DNA of 64,000 nucleotides from Beta vulgaris subsp. vulgaris (Eukaryota > Streptophyta > Magnoliopsida > Caryophyllales > Amaranthaceae): positions 39,919,492 through 39,983,491 of the forward strand of contig NC_079203.1 in NCBI RefSeq assembly GCF_026745355.1, in the 5' to 3' direction. Under the pieces are notes generated by a model that ran no database searches, was not told the DNA's origin, and saw nothing but the letters and a program-made list of their open reading frames with translations. The number at the start of each line of letters is the position of its first letter. The stretch's first letter is position 1. The position numbers and the translations under genes were made by a program. This document shows, piece by piece, positions 11,763 through 24,100 of this stretch.

Positions 11763-12722
11763 GCTTAGTGGAATTAGAGTAAGAAAGTAAAGAACAAATG
11801 GCTATTATGAGAGAATGAAGGCACTGACACTTAATTAGTTAAACTCACTTAATTACTTAGTCAGACACACTTTGGAACTTATCTAGACTTTAATATTTAT
11901 AGTGATAATCACAAAGAACGTGGGATTAAAAACTTGATTACATGTTAAGTCCATTAACCCATGATGTTCCTTCCCCTAAGGAACACGTTTCTCATCATGT
12001 CCCATGATCCCATGATCTCAATATGAACGTGGATATATTTTAGCCACTACTCCTAAGTAATAGGAGTTCCTTGAGCTTTATCCGAAAATCAGTTTATAAA
12101 AACAGCTTTTATCTTTAAAACTGAATTTTTAATCTTTAAGAAAATAATATCTTTTAAAGAAATTCTTTCTAAACACCGGATATTTATTTTCTTTATTTTT
12201 CCGAAAAACAAAATCTTCTTCTTAAACGGATTTTCTTTTTTAAAACTGATTTTATCATTTGAAATTAGATAAAACTAATTTCCTATAATTTAGGCATGAC
12301 TTACTCAATTGCACAATTAACCGTTATACTTTTGCACGCCTAAGTCTAGTTCCTTTTATAAACTAAGTTCCTTTAACAGATTCGTTTAGTGCCACTTAGT
12401 TTGTTCTTAGAAAGGAACAAACTCTCATTCTCAAATAAAACTGTCACTGTTCCTTACCATCCTTATTTTGTTCCTTTACACTGGAACTAGAAAATAAAAC
12501 GCCTAGCTTTTATTCTTCTTGATCCAATGCTTGCTCCAGTATCAACTTATAGAAGCTTCTTTACTTAGCCTTTGAAATCATCTCTTGATTTCTTCCTTGA
12601 CTTCGTATTCTCCCAGTTCCTTTCATTAATACCTTAAACATCATACACTCATAGAAACTCATTAGTTCACTACTTAGTTTGCATCTTTGTTTCTTTGTCA
12701 TCATCAAAACTAGGGTTCAACA
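11763..12722 (-). repeat. 5' LTR of copia element 1, outer segment
   Basis: This aligns with 199-1115 of the left LTR, starting GCTTAGTGG and ending GGTTCAACA. Differences are mainly short indels and a few substitutions. It carries the same GTTCCT/AGGAAC clusters and short hairpins as the left copy. Confidence 0.92.
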
Positions 12723-13633
12723 GTGATTGATGAAGTGGAAGAAGGTTTAGAGTTATAGGAAGGGGCGTAGTTGGGGTCTTGAGTGGTGGACAATATTAGT
12801 TTGTTAATTAGGATGAGAGGAACTGAAATGAGGTGATCGTGTCAAGTCGCCAAGTTCAATGGAGGGTCTTGTACAACAATACACATAGTACGCCAACCAA
12901 TATAGTGATTCTTTATAGGATATAGATAATTTAACGAAAGAGGTTGGAAAGACATTTTTGAATTACATTTAAAGACATTACATGACTTCAAGTACGTTTC
13001 ATTGCAAGAAGCAACAACTTGAAGATGCATGTACCATTGCAAGTGCAACCAAATTCACAATATCTTAAGGATGCATATAATCACATTTTTGGTTTATAAT
13101 AAAATACAAACTTTGAGCTTTATGGACACCTACGCGAGAAAAAAAAGAGCACTTGAAGTGAAAAAGGAGGAAGAAAAGTACATGAGACGGGGGGGGGGGA
13201 TCTTGAAGCAGGCAACATAAGGAGGAAGGAGGGGGTTACACTTTACCTGGACATTTCAGTGAAAACCTATTAAAATATTTTCCTTCTGTAGAAGATAATT
13301 ATGAATTCTTGTATGATTTTTCTCCCTTAATAATTTGATATGATCTTAACCGTTCGATCAAATAAGATTACAAAAGCCATACTATTTGTTGCTTTAATTT
13401 ATTATGTGATTTTGTACTATGTTGACTAACTAAAATTTATAAAGGATTTAATTAACCACCAAATAAGGCACTAGTTTCAAATTTTCTCAACCTTCTTTAA
13501 TTGTTTCCAAATTTCAGACCATATATTTTTCAAAATAACCTTGTTTCTTAACAAAGACATCGATTCAGATTGACCATAAATAATTTTGTCAAGGTTTTAA
13601 AATATAATGTTTAGAATTATTTAGCAAACATCA
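12723..13633. other. Spacer between copia and gypsy elements
   Basis: I see no gene here. Short open frames at 12842-13048 (minus) and 13029-13220 (plus) lack any recognisable domain. A G10 run lies at 13190-13199. The last 5 bases, 13629-13633 (CATCA), are the left target-site duplication of the gypsy element. Confidence 0.6.
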
Positions 13634-14730
13634 TGATGCAGGAGCATCTAGCTTAAGCAACCAAGGTCTTCTTCTACATGATCAAAAGGAGAACATGGTA
13701 AAGGAGGTTCAATTTCTAAGCCTAACTAGCTCGGTTTATTCTAAAACCTTACTTAAGCAACTTGATTAGGCTAATCCTATGTTAATCTCTACTTAAGCAA
13801 GATTAGTTAATACTTAATGACACCTTAAACATCATTATGTATTGGTAATCAAGTTTAGTAAGTGATTAGTAGCCTAAGTACATGCTTAAGTTATGTTAAT
13901 CATGCTTTAAGAGATAAGCTAGTATAAGCTCTTGTAAATCCGGTTCTTTAAGCTAGTTTTAGGAGATGTTTTTGTTGCTTTTGGTTGCCACCTCCTACTG
14001 AATTGAAGCCCTTGGGAAGTGTATGAACCCATATGAAGACCACATGGGAAAGGGAAGCCAAAACCAATGAAAGAAGAAGACTTCATGTGAAGGCATGCTG
14101 CTGCCCCAGTTCTGGCGTCTCTCCTAGCTTCCCTTTGAAGCTTTTGGGCAGCAATGATTTGTGCTGCAAATGGTACAAGCTTTTGAAGGTTTATAGTTTA
14201 ATATGTTTACTTTAGTATTCCATTGGTAGTTCTTCTGTTTTGTACTTCCAATAGGGTGACTAAGCTAGTTTGTAGGAAGTGTGCTGGAAAGATTGTAATA
14301 TTTGTTTCATGTTTTTTATCAGCTTAGTTGGCATAGCTCTAGTTGTCCAAATCAGCTGAAATTTGGACACAATGTAAACAAATATGTTAGCTTTGTACTC
14401 TTTTTGGAATTAAGTCATTTGAATGAAAATTGAGAGTTTTATGCTCAAAACACTAAGCTGTGTGCTTATTGTATTTCCGGTCAGTTTAAACCATTCTCAA
14501 ATCTTTGCTTAATTCTATCACTTAATCGTTGAATTAGTGATTGAAATTCAAAGTGGATGCAAGTTAGAAGCTTATTGTTATAACTTGATCTTAGATTGGT
14601 GGTATTTGGTTAGTGAAAGTGGTGGTTGTTCAATCCAATTGAACCGGTTTGTTAACAAGTTCTTATGTTCTCTTTCTTTGTTCTTACTTACTTGTTCGAA
14701 TGCTCTTGAATGCTTAATCAATATGTATCA
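13634..14730 (+). repeat. 5' LTR of gypsy element
   Basis: This begins TGATGCAGGAGC and ends AATATGTATCA, so it has TG..CA ends. It matches 19241-20325 nearly base for base. The left flank is the CATCA duplication and the right flank is the primer site. Confidence 0.95.
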
Positions 14731-14731
14731 T

Positions 14732-14744
14732 TTGGTATCAGAGC
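14732..14744 (+). other. Primer binding site (tRNA-iMet) of gypsy element
   Basis: TTGGTATCAGAGC begins two bases after the LTR end at 14730 and is complementary to the initiator tRNA-Met 3' end. Confidence 0.92.
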
Positions 14745-14900
14745 TATAGGTTGATTAAGATCATTCTAATTCATCCCCTAAACACATTAAACACACAAAC
14801 AAAACCCAAACACAATCCCCCCTAAAACCGAACCAAATTCTAAGCCAAACACACTTCTTTTCTTTCTTTCTAGCCTATTCTTGTTGAGGTTGAATCAATC

Positions 14901-15751
14901 ATGAGTGGAGGTGAAGAAAATCAGTTTAGAAGAGGTATGAATGTACATGAGGCAAGGATGGTGGGATTGGAGAATCAAATGGCCACTTTGAGTGAGCAAA
15001 TGACCAATTTGATGACTGTGGTAAGAGAAGGGTATAGAGGGCCTTTAAGGAGAGATAATGTGGAGGATGAAGGTGTAGCTTATGATAGTAGTGAGGAGGT
15101 TCTTTCTGAATCTTCAAGAACTAGGAGAAAACCACAAAAGAAAGATGATTTTAGAGACATAAAACTAGAAGTTCCAGAGTTTGATGGAAACCTAAATCCG
15201 GATGTGTTCTTAGAATGGATGTCTAGGTGTGATCGAATTTTTGAGCTTAAGGAGTATGATGATGCTAAAGCTTTCAAGATTGCAGTAGCTAAGCTAAAGG
15301 GGTATGCATCCCTTTGGTGGGAGAATGTGGTTTTAGCTAGAAATAGGAAACAAAAGCCTAAACTTAAGAGTTGGAGTAAGCTAAAAAAGAAGATGAGGGA
15401 GAAGTTTTTACCATCTACTTACACCCTTGATTTGTATAACAAACTTGCTGAATTAACACAAGATCATAAAGGGGTAGAACATTACATCCATGAGTTTGAA
15501 AAGTTGTTAATGAAATTGGATGTACAGCTCGAGAGGAGCAAACAATGTCTAGATTTCTAGGAGGCTTAGAAAAAGACATTAGGAGGAAGGTGGAGTTACA
15601 TCCTTATTCTACCTTAGATGAACTCTTTAAGTTAGCTCTTAAATTTGAAAAACACATTAAGGAGAAGAAGAAGAAACCTTTTGTGAAGGGAACTACCTAC
15701 TCTAAGGGAGTTCTAATGTTAAAACCCATACACATCTCCTTACACCCCTAA
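14901..15751 (+). pseudogene. Gypsy gag, capsid part (one or more frameshifts)
   Basis: The ATG at 14901 opens a 219-codon frame with an N-terminal coiled-coil-like segment (VGLENQMATLSEQMTNLM), an acidic linker, and the retrotransposon gag core (LEVPEFDGNLNPDVFLEWMS, GYASLWWENV, MREKFLPSTYTLDLYNKL). Near 15535 the frame shifts by one base. The continuation is in the frame from 15545 (SRFLGGLEKDIRRKVELHPY), ending 15751. Together these are the capsid domain that packages element RNA. The break is a single-base indel, which could be biological or an assembly error. Confidence 0.9.
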
Positions 15752-15760
15752 AGTGACGGT

Positions 15761-17440
15761 TTGAAGGTGATTGATAAAGGGAAGAAAGTAGTGGATGAAA
15801 CCTCAAAAAAATATGATGTGAAGTGCTTTAAGTGTCATGGTTATGGTCATTATCAAGCTCAATGTCCTAATAAAAGAGTAATGACTTTAATTGACATTAA
15901 AAACATTGAAGAATCACTTGAACATGAAGGAGACCATGAAGAGGAGTTCGAAGAAGAGGCCGAATGTGAAGAAGCTTTGGAGGTTGGAGAGGTGACTCAA
16001 GGTGATCATTTAAGCCTTGTTTTAAGAAGAGTTCTTCATGCCAAAGAAGCTGAATTGGTTCCTTCTCAAAGGGATCAAATCTTTCAAACCAAGTGCTTGA
16101 TTGGAGGGAAGATATGCTCGATGATCATTGATGGAGAGAGCTGCACTAATGTCGCCTCATCTTCTATGGTGGACAAGCTCAATCATGCTACTTTCTCACA
16201 TCCAAAACCATATAAGCTTCATTGGCTTAATGATGGCAATTGTGTGGAGGTAACAAAACAAGCTTTAATTACTTTTCTTTTGGTGATTTTTATAAGGATG
16301 AAGTTTTATGTGATGTATTACCTATGGATGCATGTCATGTACTCTTAGGTAGACCTTGGCAATCTGATAAAGAAACCTTGCATAATGGTAGGACTAATAC
16401 TTACACTTTCATGCATAATAAGAAGAAAATTGTGCTTAGTCCTAGTCCATGGCCGAATACATTGAAACCAAAAACAACACCACCAAAAACACAAAACAAG
16501 AAAACCTTAATCCTTTCTAAACCTCAACTTGATAAAGCTGTAGAAAAGGGGAAGGTTATGTATTTGTTGTTGTTATTGGATGAAAATGATGAAAACTTTA
16601 ATGAAGTGCACGAAATGGTTAAGCCTTTAGTGAAGGAATTTGGTGATGTTTTTCCTATTGATCTTCCATGTGGTTTACCCCCTAGTAGAGGAATTGAACA
16701 CCAAATTGATTTAACCCCTGGCGCCCCTTTACCTAATAAACCAGCTTATAGATGTAATCCTGAAGAAGCTATGGAGTTACAAACACAAGTTAGTGAATTG
16801 TTAGCTAAAGGATTTGTGCAAGAAAGTCTTAGTCCATGTGCTGTGCCTGTCATTTTGGTTCCTAAGAAGGATGGTTCTATGAGGATGTGTGTGGATTGTC
16901 GTGCCATAAACAATATAACAGTGAAGTATAGGTATCCAATACCTAGGCTTGATGATTTGCTTGATGAGTTACATGGTTCCACTATATTTTCGAAGATTGA
17001 TTTAAGAAGTGGTTATCATCAAGATTAGAATCAAAGAGGGTGATGAATGGAAAACAGCTTTTAAAACTAAGAGTGGTTTGTATGAGTGGCGTGTGATGCC
17101 ATTTGGTTTGACAAATGCTCCTAGTACTTTCATGAGACTTATGCATGAGGTACTCAGACCCTTCATTGGTATCTTTGTTGTTGTTTATTTTGATGATATT
17201 CTGGTGTATAGTCAAAGTGAACAGGAACATCTAATGCATCTCAAGAAGGTTTTCCTTAAACTAAGGGAAAAGAAGCTGTATGCAAAGATGGAGAAGTGTG
17301 AGTTCTTTACTTCAAGTGTGACATTTCTTGGATTCATAGTGTCATCTAGTGGCATTTCTATGGATGAATCTAAGGTGGAAGCAATCAAGTCATGGCCAGT
17401 TCCTAAATCTATCACTGAGGTTCGAAGTTTCCATGGTTAG
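15761..17440 (+). pseudogene. Gypsy nucleocapsid, protease and reverse transcriptase (frameshifted)
   Basis: The frame 15761-16348 has a CCHC knuckle (CFKCHGYGHYQAQC), an acidic spacer, and a protease site IIDGESCTNVASSSMVDKL; plants usually have a small residue (Gly or Ser) where Glu follows D-G here. The frame 16240-17028 carries LLGRPWQ and the RT opening ([32 protein letters not shown]). The frame 17009-17440 carries [16 protein letters not shown], the catalytic YFDDILVYS and [13 protein letters not shown]. Frame changes fall near 16255 and 17020. RT copies element RNA into DNA. Confidence 0.92.
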
Positions 17441-19373
17441 CTTCTTTTTACAGGAGATTTATCAAGGACTTTAGCACCATATTGGCGCCATTGACTGAGT
17501 GTATCAAGAAAGGGTCCTTTATTTGGACTCCTGCAGCACAAGAAGCATTTGATCAATTGAAGAACGTGCTTAGTAAGGCTCCTGTTCTAGCCTTACCTGA
17601 TTTCAAGAAAGTGTTTGAAGTGGAGTGTGATGCAAGTGGCGTGGGCATTGGAGCTGTTTTGCAACAAGGAGGGCGTCCCATAGCCTATTTCAGTGAGAAG
17701 CTCAATCAATCTAGACTCAACTACAACACTTATGATAAGGAGTTCTATGCTATTGTTCGTGCCTTGACTCATTGGACTCATTATCTCAGACCAGCTCAAT
17801 TTGTGTTACATTCAGACCATCAAGCTTTGAAGTACATAATGGACAACATAACTCAGTCCAAGACATGTAAAATGGGTGGAATTCCTTCAGTCCTTTGATT
17901 TTGTTTCAAAATATAAAACTGGAGTTTCTAACATTGTTGCAGATGCTTTATCAAGGAGGCATTCTATGCTTTCTCTTATGGAGGCTCGTGTACTTGGCTT
18001 TAGTCATCTTAAAGATTTGTATTATGATGATCCAGATTTCTCTTTATTGTTAGAAGCATGCAAAGAAGGATCTCATGGAGCTTATTCATTGCAAGATGGC
18101 TTTCTTTTTCGAAACAACAAGCTATGCATCCCTAAATGTTCATTAAGGGATTTGCTAATCAAGGAAGTTCATGGAGGAGGACTAGCAGGACACTTTGGCA
18201 TTAACAAAACTGTTGATGTATTGCAGGAACACTTCTACTGGCCGAAACTTGCAGGAGATGTTCATGCTATTCTAGCTCGATGTTCTATATGTCAGAAGGC
18301 TAAAAGTTCCTTTCATCAAGGACTTTACACGCCTCTACCTGTTCCAGTTCAACCATGGGAAGATGTGAGCATGGATTTCATTGTTGCTCTACCTAGAACT
18401 CAAAGGCAAAAAGATGCAATCATGGTGGTGGTAGATAGTTTCTCTAAAATGGCTCATTTCATTCCTTGTAATAAAACTGATGATGCTATTCATGTTGCTG
18501 ATTTGTTCTTTAAGGAAATAATTAGACTTCATGGAGTGCCTAAGTCTATTGTTTCTGATAAAGATGTAAAGTTTCTTAGCTATTTCTGGAAGAACTTGTG
18601 GAAGCTTTTAGGTACTAAGTTGCTGTTTAGTACTACTGCTCATCCTAAACTGATGGCCAGACTGAGGTGACCAACAGGACATTACTATGCTGCTAAGGAC
18701 ACTTGTGAACAAGTCTCAAAGGGATTGGGATCTAAAGCTAGCTCATGCTGAGTTTGCTTACAATAGATCACCAACCTATGCTACTAAACACTCACCATTT
18801 GAGGTAAATTATGGGATTAATCCTTTAAGTCCTATTGATTTACTTCCATTTCCTATTGAAGCACATAGTAGCAAGGAAGCTGAAGTGAAAGCAAAGGAAA
18901 TGAAGCAACTTCATCAGCAAATTCGAACCAGAATAGAGAAGGTGAATGAAGCATACAAGGTTCGAGCAAACAAGCACAGGAAGGAAGTTCTTTACAAGCC
19001 AGGTGATCTAGTGTGGTTACATCTAAGGAAGGAAAGATTTCCTACAAGGAGGAAGAACAAGCTAATGCCACGAAGTGATGGTCCTTTCAAAGTGCTAGAG
19101 AAGATCAACAACAATGCATACAAGATAGAATTGCCAGATGAAATGGGAAACATCTCAGCTACATTCAATGTTGGTGATTTAGCTCCATATCTTGCAGATG
19201 ATTCTGAGTTACAAGAAGACCTTTTGAACCTGAGGAGAAATGATGCAGGAGCATCTAGCTTAAGCAACCAAGGTCTTCTTCTACATGATCAAAAGAACAT
19301 GGTAAAGGAGGTTCAATTTCTAAGCCTAACTAGCTCGATTTATTCTAAAACCTTACTTAAGCAACTTGATTAG
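17441..19373 (+). pseudogene. Gypsy RNase H and integrase, running into the 3' LTR
   Basis: RNase H at 17482-17898 shows [19 protein letters not shown] and [11 protein letters not shown]. Integrase follows in frame 17876-18670 with the HHCC zinc finger (spaced His pair near HGGGLAGH, then CSICQKAK), catalytic MDFIVALP and IVSDKDVKF. The third acidic residue lies just past a one-base frameshift at about 18650, in the frame 18687-19373. That last frame gives the integrase C-terminal region (FAYNRSPTYATKHSPFEVNY, GDLVWLHLRKERFP, GPFKVLEKINNNAYKIELP) and reads on for 133 bases into the 3' LTR before stopping at 19373. No chromodomain is visible. Confidence 0.9.
19232..19240 (+). other. Polypurine tract of gypsy element
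   Basis: GAGGAGAAA directly precedes the TGATGCAGG start of the 3' LTR. It is short but in the required position; it also lies inside the pol reading frame. Confidence 0.7.
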
Positions 19374-20325
19374 GCTAATCTATGTTAATCTCTACTTAAG
19401 CAAGATTAGTTAATACTTAATGACACCTTAAACATCATTATGTATTGGTAATCAAGTTTAGTAAGTGATTAGTAGCCTAAGTACATGCTTAAGTTATGTT
19501 AATCATGCTTTAAGAGATAAGCTAGTATAAGCTCTTGTAAATCCGGTTCTTTAAGCTAGTTTTAGGAGATGTTTTTGTTGCTTTTGGTTGCCACCTCCTA
19601 CTGAATTGAAGCCTTGGGAAGTGTATGAACCCATATGAAGACCACATGGGAAAGGGAAGCCAAAACCAATGAAAGAAGAAGACTTCATGTGAAGGCATGC
19701 TGCTGCCCCAGTTCTGGCGTCTCTCCTAGCTTCCCTTTGAAGCTTTTGACAGCAATGATTTGTGCTGCAAATGGTACAACTTTTGAAGGTTTATAGTTTA
19801 ATATGTTTACTTTAGTATTCCATTGGTAGTTCTTCTGTTTTGTACTTCCAATAGGGTGACTAAGCTAGTTTGTAGGAAGTGTGCTGGAAAGATTGTAATA
19901 TTTGTTTCATGTTTTTTATCAGCTTAGTTGGCATAGCTCTAGTTGTCCAAATCAGCCGAAATTTGGACACAATGTAAACAAATATGTTAGCTTTGTACTC
20001 TTTTTGGAATTAAGTCATTTGAATGAAAATTGAGAGTTTTATGCTCAAACACTAAGCTGTGTGCTTATTGTATTTCCGGTCAGTTAGACCATTCTCAAAT
20101 CTTTGCTTAATTCTATCACTTAATCGTTGAATTAGTGATTGAAACTCAAAGTGGATGAAGTTAGAAGCTTATTGTTATAACTTGATCTTAGATTGGTGGT
20201 ATTTGGTTGTGAAATGGTGGTTGTTCAATCCAATTGAACCGGTTTGTTAACAAGTTCTTATGTTCTCTTTCTTTGTTCTTACTTACTTGTTCGAATGCTC
20301 TTGAATGCTTAATCAATATGTATCA
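19241..20325 (+). repeat. 3' LTR of gypsy element
   Basis: A near-identical direct copy of 13634-14730. It is followed by the right target duplication CATCA at 20326-20330. Most differences from the 5' LTR are one-base indels. Its first 133 bases are also the end of the pol reading frame. Confidence 0.95.
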
Positions 20326-20330
20326 CATCA

Positions 20331-21151
20331 AATAAATAAGAATCGTGTATTATATACTGATAAACATAACACACCATCGGCCTCATACACTTATACAAAT
20401 TGTTTTCAGTTGTAATAATATCAAATCAAGTTGGTGGAAGTTCGGAAGAGCAAGAGCTTGCACAATCACAATGTGAACAAGACGATGCTTTTTAGTATGA
20501 ATTTCACTTATTTGATACATCATCTTGTAGTATCATTATTATAATCTTCACTATTTAATACGATCTAGTTCTACTGGTCTTATTCTATCATCCTTTATTC
20601 ATCTGAAGTAGGATCACAATCCTAGCAATATTGATTCTAATGAATTAGTTATTTTCCCTCTCCAAACATTTTCAACCATTAATTTAGAAAACGGACCATC
20701 CAAAAAAGGATCCCAAATTCGCAACTCCTTGCACATCTCCTTTTTCTCATTTCATTCTACATCTATCCTCTCCTAAATCCTTGTACCAATACTATAACTC
20801 AATGTTTCAAATTAAGAAAATGGAGGAAACAATTATCAAAAATAGAAGATTACCAATAAGAATTTAAAATAAATATTATGCACTTTATAGCCTATGGCCC
20901 TATACCACAACCTCACAAAATCACCAACGGGCAACAAATCTTAAACCACCCCCTTCCAAATATCCCCTCCAAAAGAAAAATAAAAGACCAAACAATTTTT
21001 AAAAAAATCCAAACTCATCTAATTTTTCTCTCTCATCCAAAAACCGTTGTTGTGAAATGTACTTGTGTTTCCACAGTTGTCGTTGTGGTTAAACAACAGT
21101 TCCTTTCCTCTCCAACACAAATTTCTCCACATTTTCTCTCTCCTCCCAACA
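20331..21151. other. Upstream region and probable 5' UTR of the KAKU4-like gene
   Basis: AT-rich DNA without a supported gene. The last about 150 bases are CT-rich (CTCTCTC, TTTCTCTCTCCTCCC), typical of a plant 5' UTR. The transcription start cannot be placed from sequence alone. Confidence 0.45.
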
Positions 21152-24100
21152 ATGGCGTCCACCTCTTCCCGGCGAACTCCCGGCGCCGGCGGAAAAATTG
21201 TCAAGAATCGGAGAGTTCAGCACTCTCCCTATTCTCGACCTCCGCCTTCTCCTCCGCGTTCCGACGACGTCGAAAACCCTAATTGGCTTTCTGGTTTGAT
21301 TTATCCTGCTAAAGCCATTGCAACTGGTGCTGGAAAGATTCTTTCCTTTTTCGGCAATGATTATTCGTCTTCTTCTTCTTCCTCCGCCGAAGATTCTTCT
21401 GGTAATTATTTTTCCTTTTTATTTTGAATTTTTTCGAATTTTTGTGTGTGATTTTGATCATTGTTTGAGGATTAATGGAAACGGAGGTAAGAATGTGGAA
21501 TTTTTTTGCTCTAGTTGATGTCGTTTGTGGTTTTTTTCCCGGGAAAAAGTGGAAGAATTTGTAAATCTTGATTTTGGCGATGAATTGTACATTTCAAATG
21601 TGACTAGAATGATTGCGTTGATGATATTTGGAGAGTTTGATATTATGTTGCATATTGCTTGAATCTTTGTTGCTGCTGTTGTATAAATGAATAAACTAGG
21701 ACTTTTTCGTCGTTATTGTATCATATTGTGGTTGGAAGTAGTTATGAGTCTTCTTATATTAGGACTTTCATTGGATTATTATGTAGGATGTATGTTGGCA
21801 GTTGGCATTCTGTTGTTTAAATGGCAAATGAGTGTATTTAGACATTTTAGTGAAGTTGTCTGGTTGTTATAAGAACCTAAGTGAATTAGTCTAGTCTGTT
21901 TCTTGAAGTTAGATTTGGCAAGTTGACATTAGTGAAAACGAGTCGCTTGGCTGTGTAGGTGTGTGGTTTTTCTCTAGATAAGGAAAACTATATGAGGCGT
22001 GTTCGGTAAGAACTACTGAGGTAGTAGGTAGAGGTTTGACTAAGTCGAAGATTTAGTGATGTGGAGAGTAGTGTTGAAAAGAGTGAGGTTTTAGAATGTC
22101 AAAATTTATAAATATTATATTGGGATTGACCTTCTAGAACAGCGAATGAAGTGCCATAGTTTGCAACCTTAGGCCTGTTGGAGGTGAAGTTTGACATATC
22201 TATGTATATATGGAGGAGTCATCGGTAAAATGGCTTCCCTTGGCCCTTGCACATCATCTGCTTGAGTTTATGATGAAGAAGCAAGGTTCTGAGTTAAGTT
22301 GTTGATGTTTCTTCTGACAAGTTTTTCTATTATGGAAGAGCAGAGATCCTAGAGTTCCAACAAGATGCTATACTCCATGTTTCTGTTTACTCATTGTATA
22401 TTCATGAGAATTGTGGGTTTTGTGATGCAATTTGGATATCTAACCATGGCAAGGTCAACCTTCAACCCGACTCTGATGCTGTATCCAAAACACTACAACC
22501 TTACTCTGAGTATTCCAATGCCTCCAACTTTGATCCAACTAGCCTTGTAACCTGAAAAATACCTTTCTCATTTCTTTTGCCATGATCGTAAACCTCCAAT
22601 TTATAACCATTTAAAGTTTCAAGGGAAAACTACAAATTATGCTATCAAATTCCAACTAGTGGCTTATATAAGTTTACAACTAAACCATTCTCAAAACACC
22701 TCATTTATACAAATTTTGTGTACGATTAGGAGAATTGAAGCATAAAAGTTTAATCTTTGTAACCCAAACTGGATACTCTGATGATTTTAGAGTCACATGC
22801 TTCAAATTTACACTCCTATACTAGAGTAAAAATGTGAAATGAAGGTGCTACAGGTCTTTGTCTTCTTTATTGTGTGTTTTGATATTGTGGCTTGATGTCT
22901 TGGTATCGATGCATATAGAAAAAGGGATGACAATAGGAGTTAGAGGCGTAAGAGAGTGCAATAGAATGAGGGAAGAGATTAAGATTTCTTGTTTCTAATT
23001 GTCCTAGTGAGAGGTGAGACAGTTAATAGTGAAAAGAAATCTGTGATACATCATACAATGTGTGGAGGCAGACTCAAGCTAGACCCTGCTCAAAGTCTGA
23101 TTTCAGCCTGGCTCCTAGTTGAAATCAAACTTTTTACCGGACTCGGATCTGATTTGTTTTTCAGACTGGCTGGACCTGGATCAAATCGGGTTCAATTGCC
23201 ATTCTTATCAATGAGTGTCACGATTCACAAGGAGTCTGGCGAGTTTATGGTGCCTTTTATATAAATGATACTCTGTCTGGCTGTCTGTTAAATATAAATC
23301 TTATAAAGTTTTGGTAGATAAGTTGAGGACAGTAAAATTTTTAAAGAAAAAAAAGTAACTTGACTACAATATCCTTCTATTACCTCTGTCAAATTTTGAT
23401 AAGAGGGGAGAATATGGGTAAATTACTTTAATGATTCATTGATTTTCTAAATTAATTCACAGCCATAAAGGCAGAAAAGAAAGTCCTTAAACAACCTTGC
23501 TTTTAGAGGAGTAGATATTGTGTGTGCTTGTTAATAATCGTTATAAACAGATTATTCTGGTATATAGTATTTTCCAATAAGCTTCAGAATATTCCTAGGT
23601 ACCTTCTTTTTGATGTTGGTCATTCAGAGTTAGATGCTTTTTATTGTAGTGCTAGAGCAGTAACGTTACAATGGTTTATAATAAATCTGAAGTTTTCAGT
23701 CTGTGTAGCTTCATCATAGTTCGAAAATACGGTTTCGGTTGCGGTTGCGGAAACAGTAACGGATTCATTGGAACGGAACGGATACGTTTATCGCGAACCG
23801 CATCGCGGCTGTCACGGACGAGTCTGATTTAGTATTGAAACTGTTACCGTTTCCGCAAGTTGTTCTGCGTGAGATGCTTCCACAAGTTGATGGCTTGTCA
23901 CCTTGTGCTTCTTTTAGAAGAGTGTGGGTTATCTAATTCTGGATTCATGTTACTTCCATAGTATTCTAATCAGGGAAAAAAAACACGGTTGCGGGAACAG
24001 TCGCGTTGTCGCAGGAACGACTTATAACGGGAAATAGAACGTTTCGCGGCCGACGCGGCGTGAATTTTTTTAAAAATTCACATTAATATGTTTTAACCTT

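Larger units (their letters stand above)
1..12722 (-). mobile_element. Ty1/copia retrotransposon, SIRE/Maximus-like, split by a CACTA insertion
   Basis: Read on the minus strand, the order is 5' LTR, tRNA-Met primer site, gag with CCHC knuckle, protease remnant, integrase, reverse transcriptase (YVDD), RNase H, about 3.1 kb of extra sequence, polypurine tract, 3' LTR. Integrase before reverse transcriptase defines Ty1/copia. The long LTR (about 1.37 kb when the split copy is added up) and the large region after RNase H fit the SIRE/Maximus lineage; that assignment is inferred. The coding region is broken into many short frames, so the copy is not autonomous as sequenced. The outer about 217 bases of the 3' LTR lie left of the window, so the target duplication cannot be checked; the 5 bases after the right LTR are GTGAT. 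Confidence 0.9.
13634..20325 (+). mobile_element. Complete Ty3/gypsy LTR retrotransposon, 6692 bp
   Basis: Two direct LTRs (13634-14730 and 19241-20325) bracket gag, protease, reverse transcriptase, RNase H and integrase in that order, which is the Ty3/gypsy order. The 5-bp target duplication CATCA is perfect at 13629-13633 and 20326-20330. A tRNA-Met primer site follows the 5' LTR and a short purine tract precedes the 3' LTR. I see no chromodomain. The LTRs differ by only a handful of substitutions, plus several 1-3 base indels, over about 1.09 kb, which suggests a recent insertion. The pol reading frame continues into the 3' LTR, a trait known from the CRM lineage; lineage assignment is uncertain. 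Confidence 0.95.

Noticed and set aside
21019..21282. Plus-strand 134-codon and minus-strand 61-codon frames over KAKU4-like exon 1
   Set aside because: Other-frame shadows of exon 1; the frame chosen joins correctly to ten further exons.
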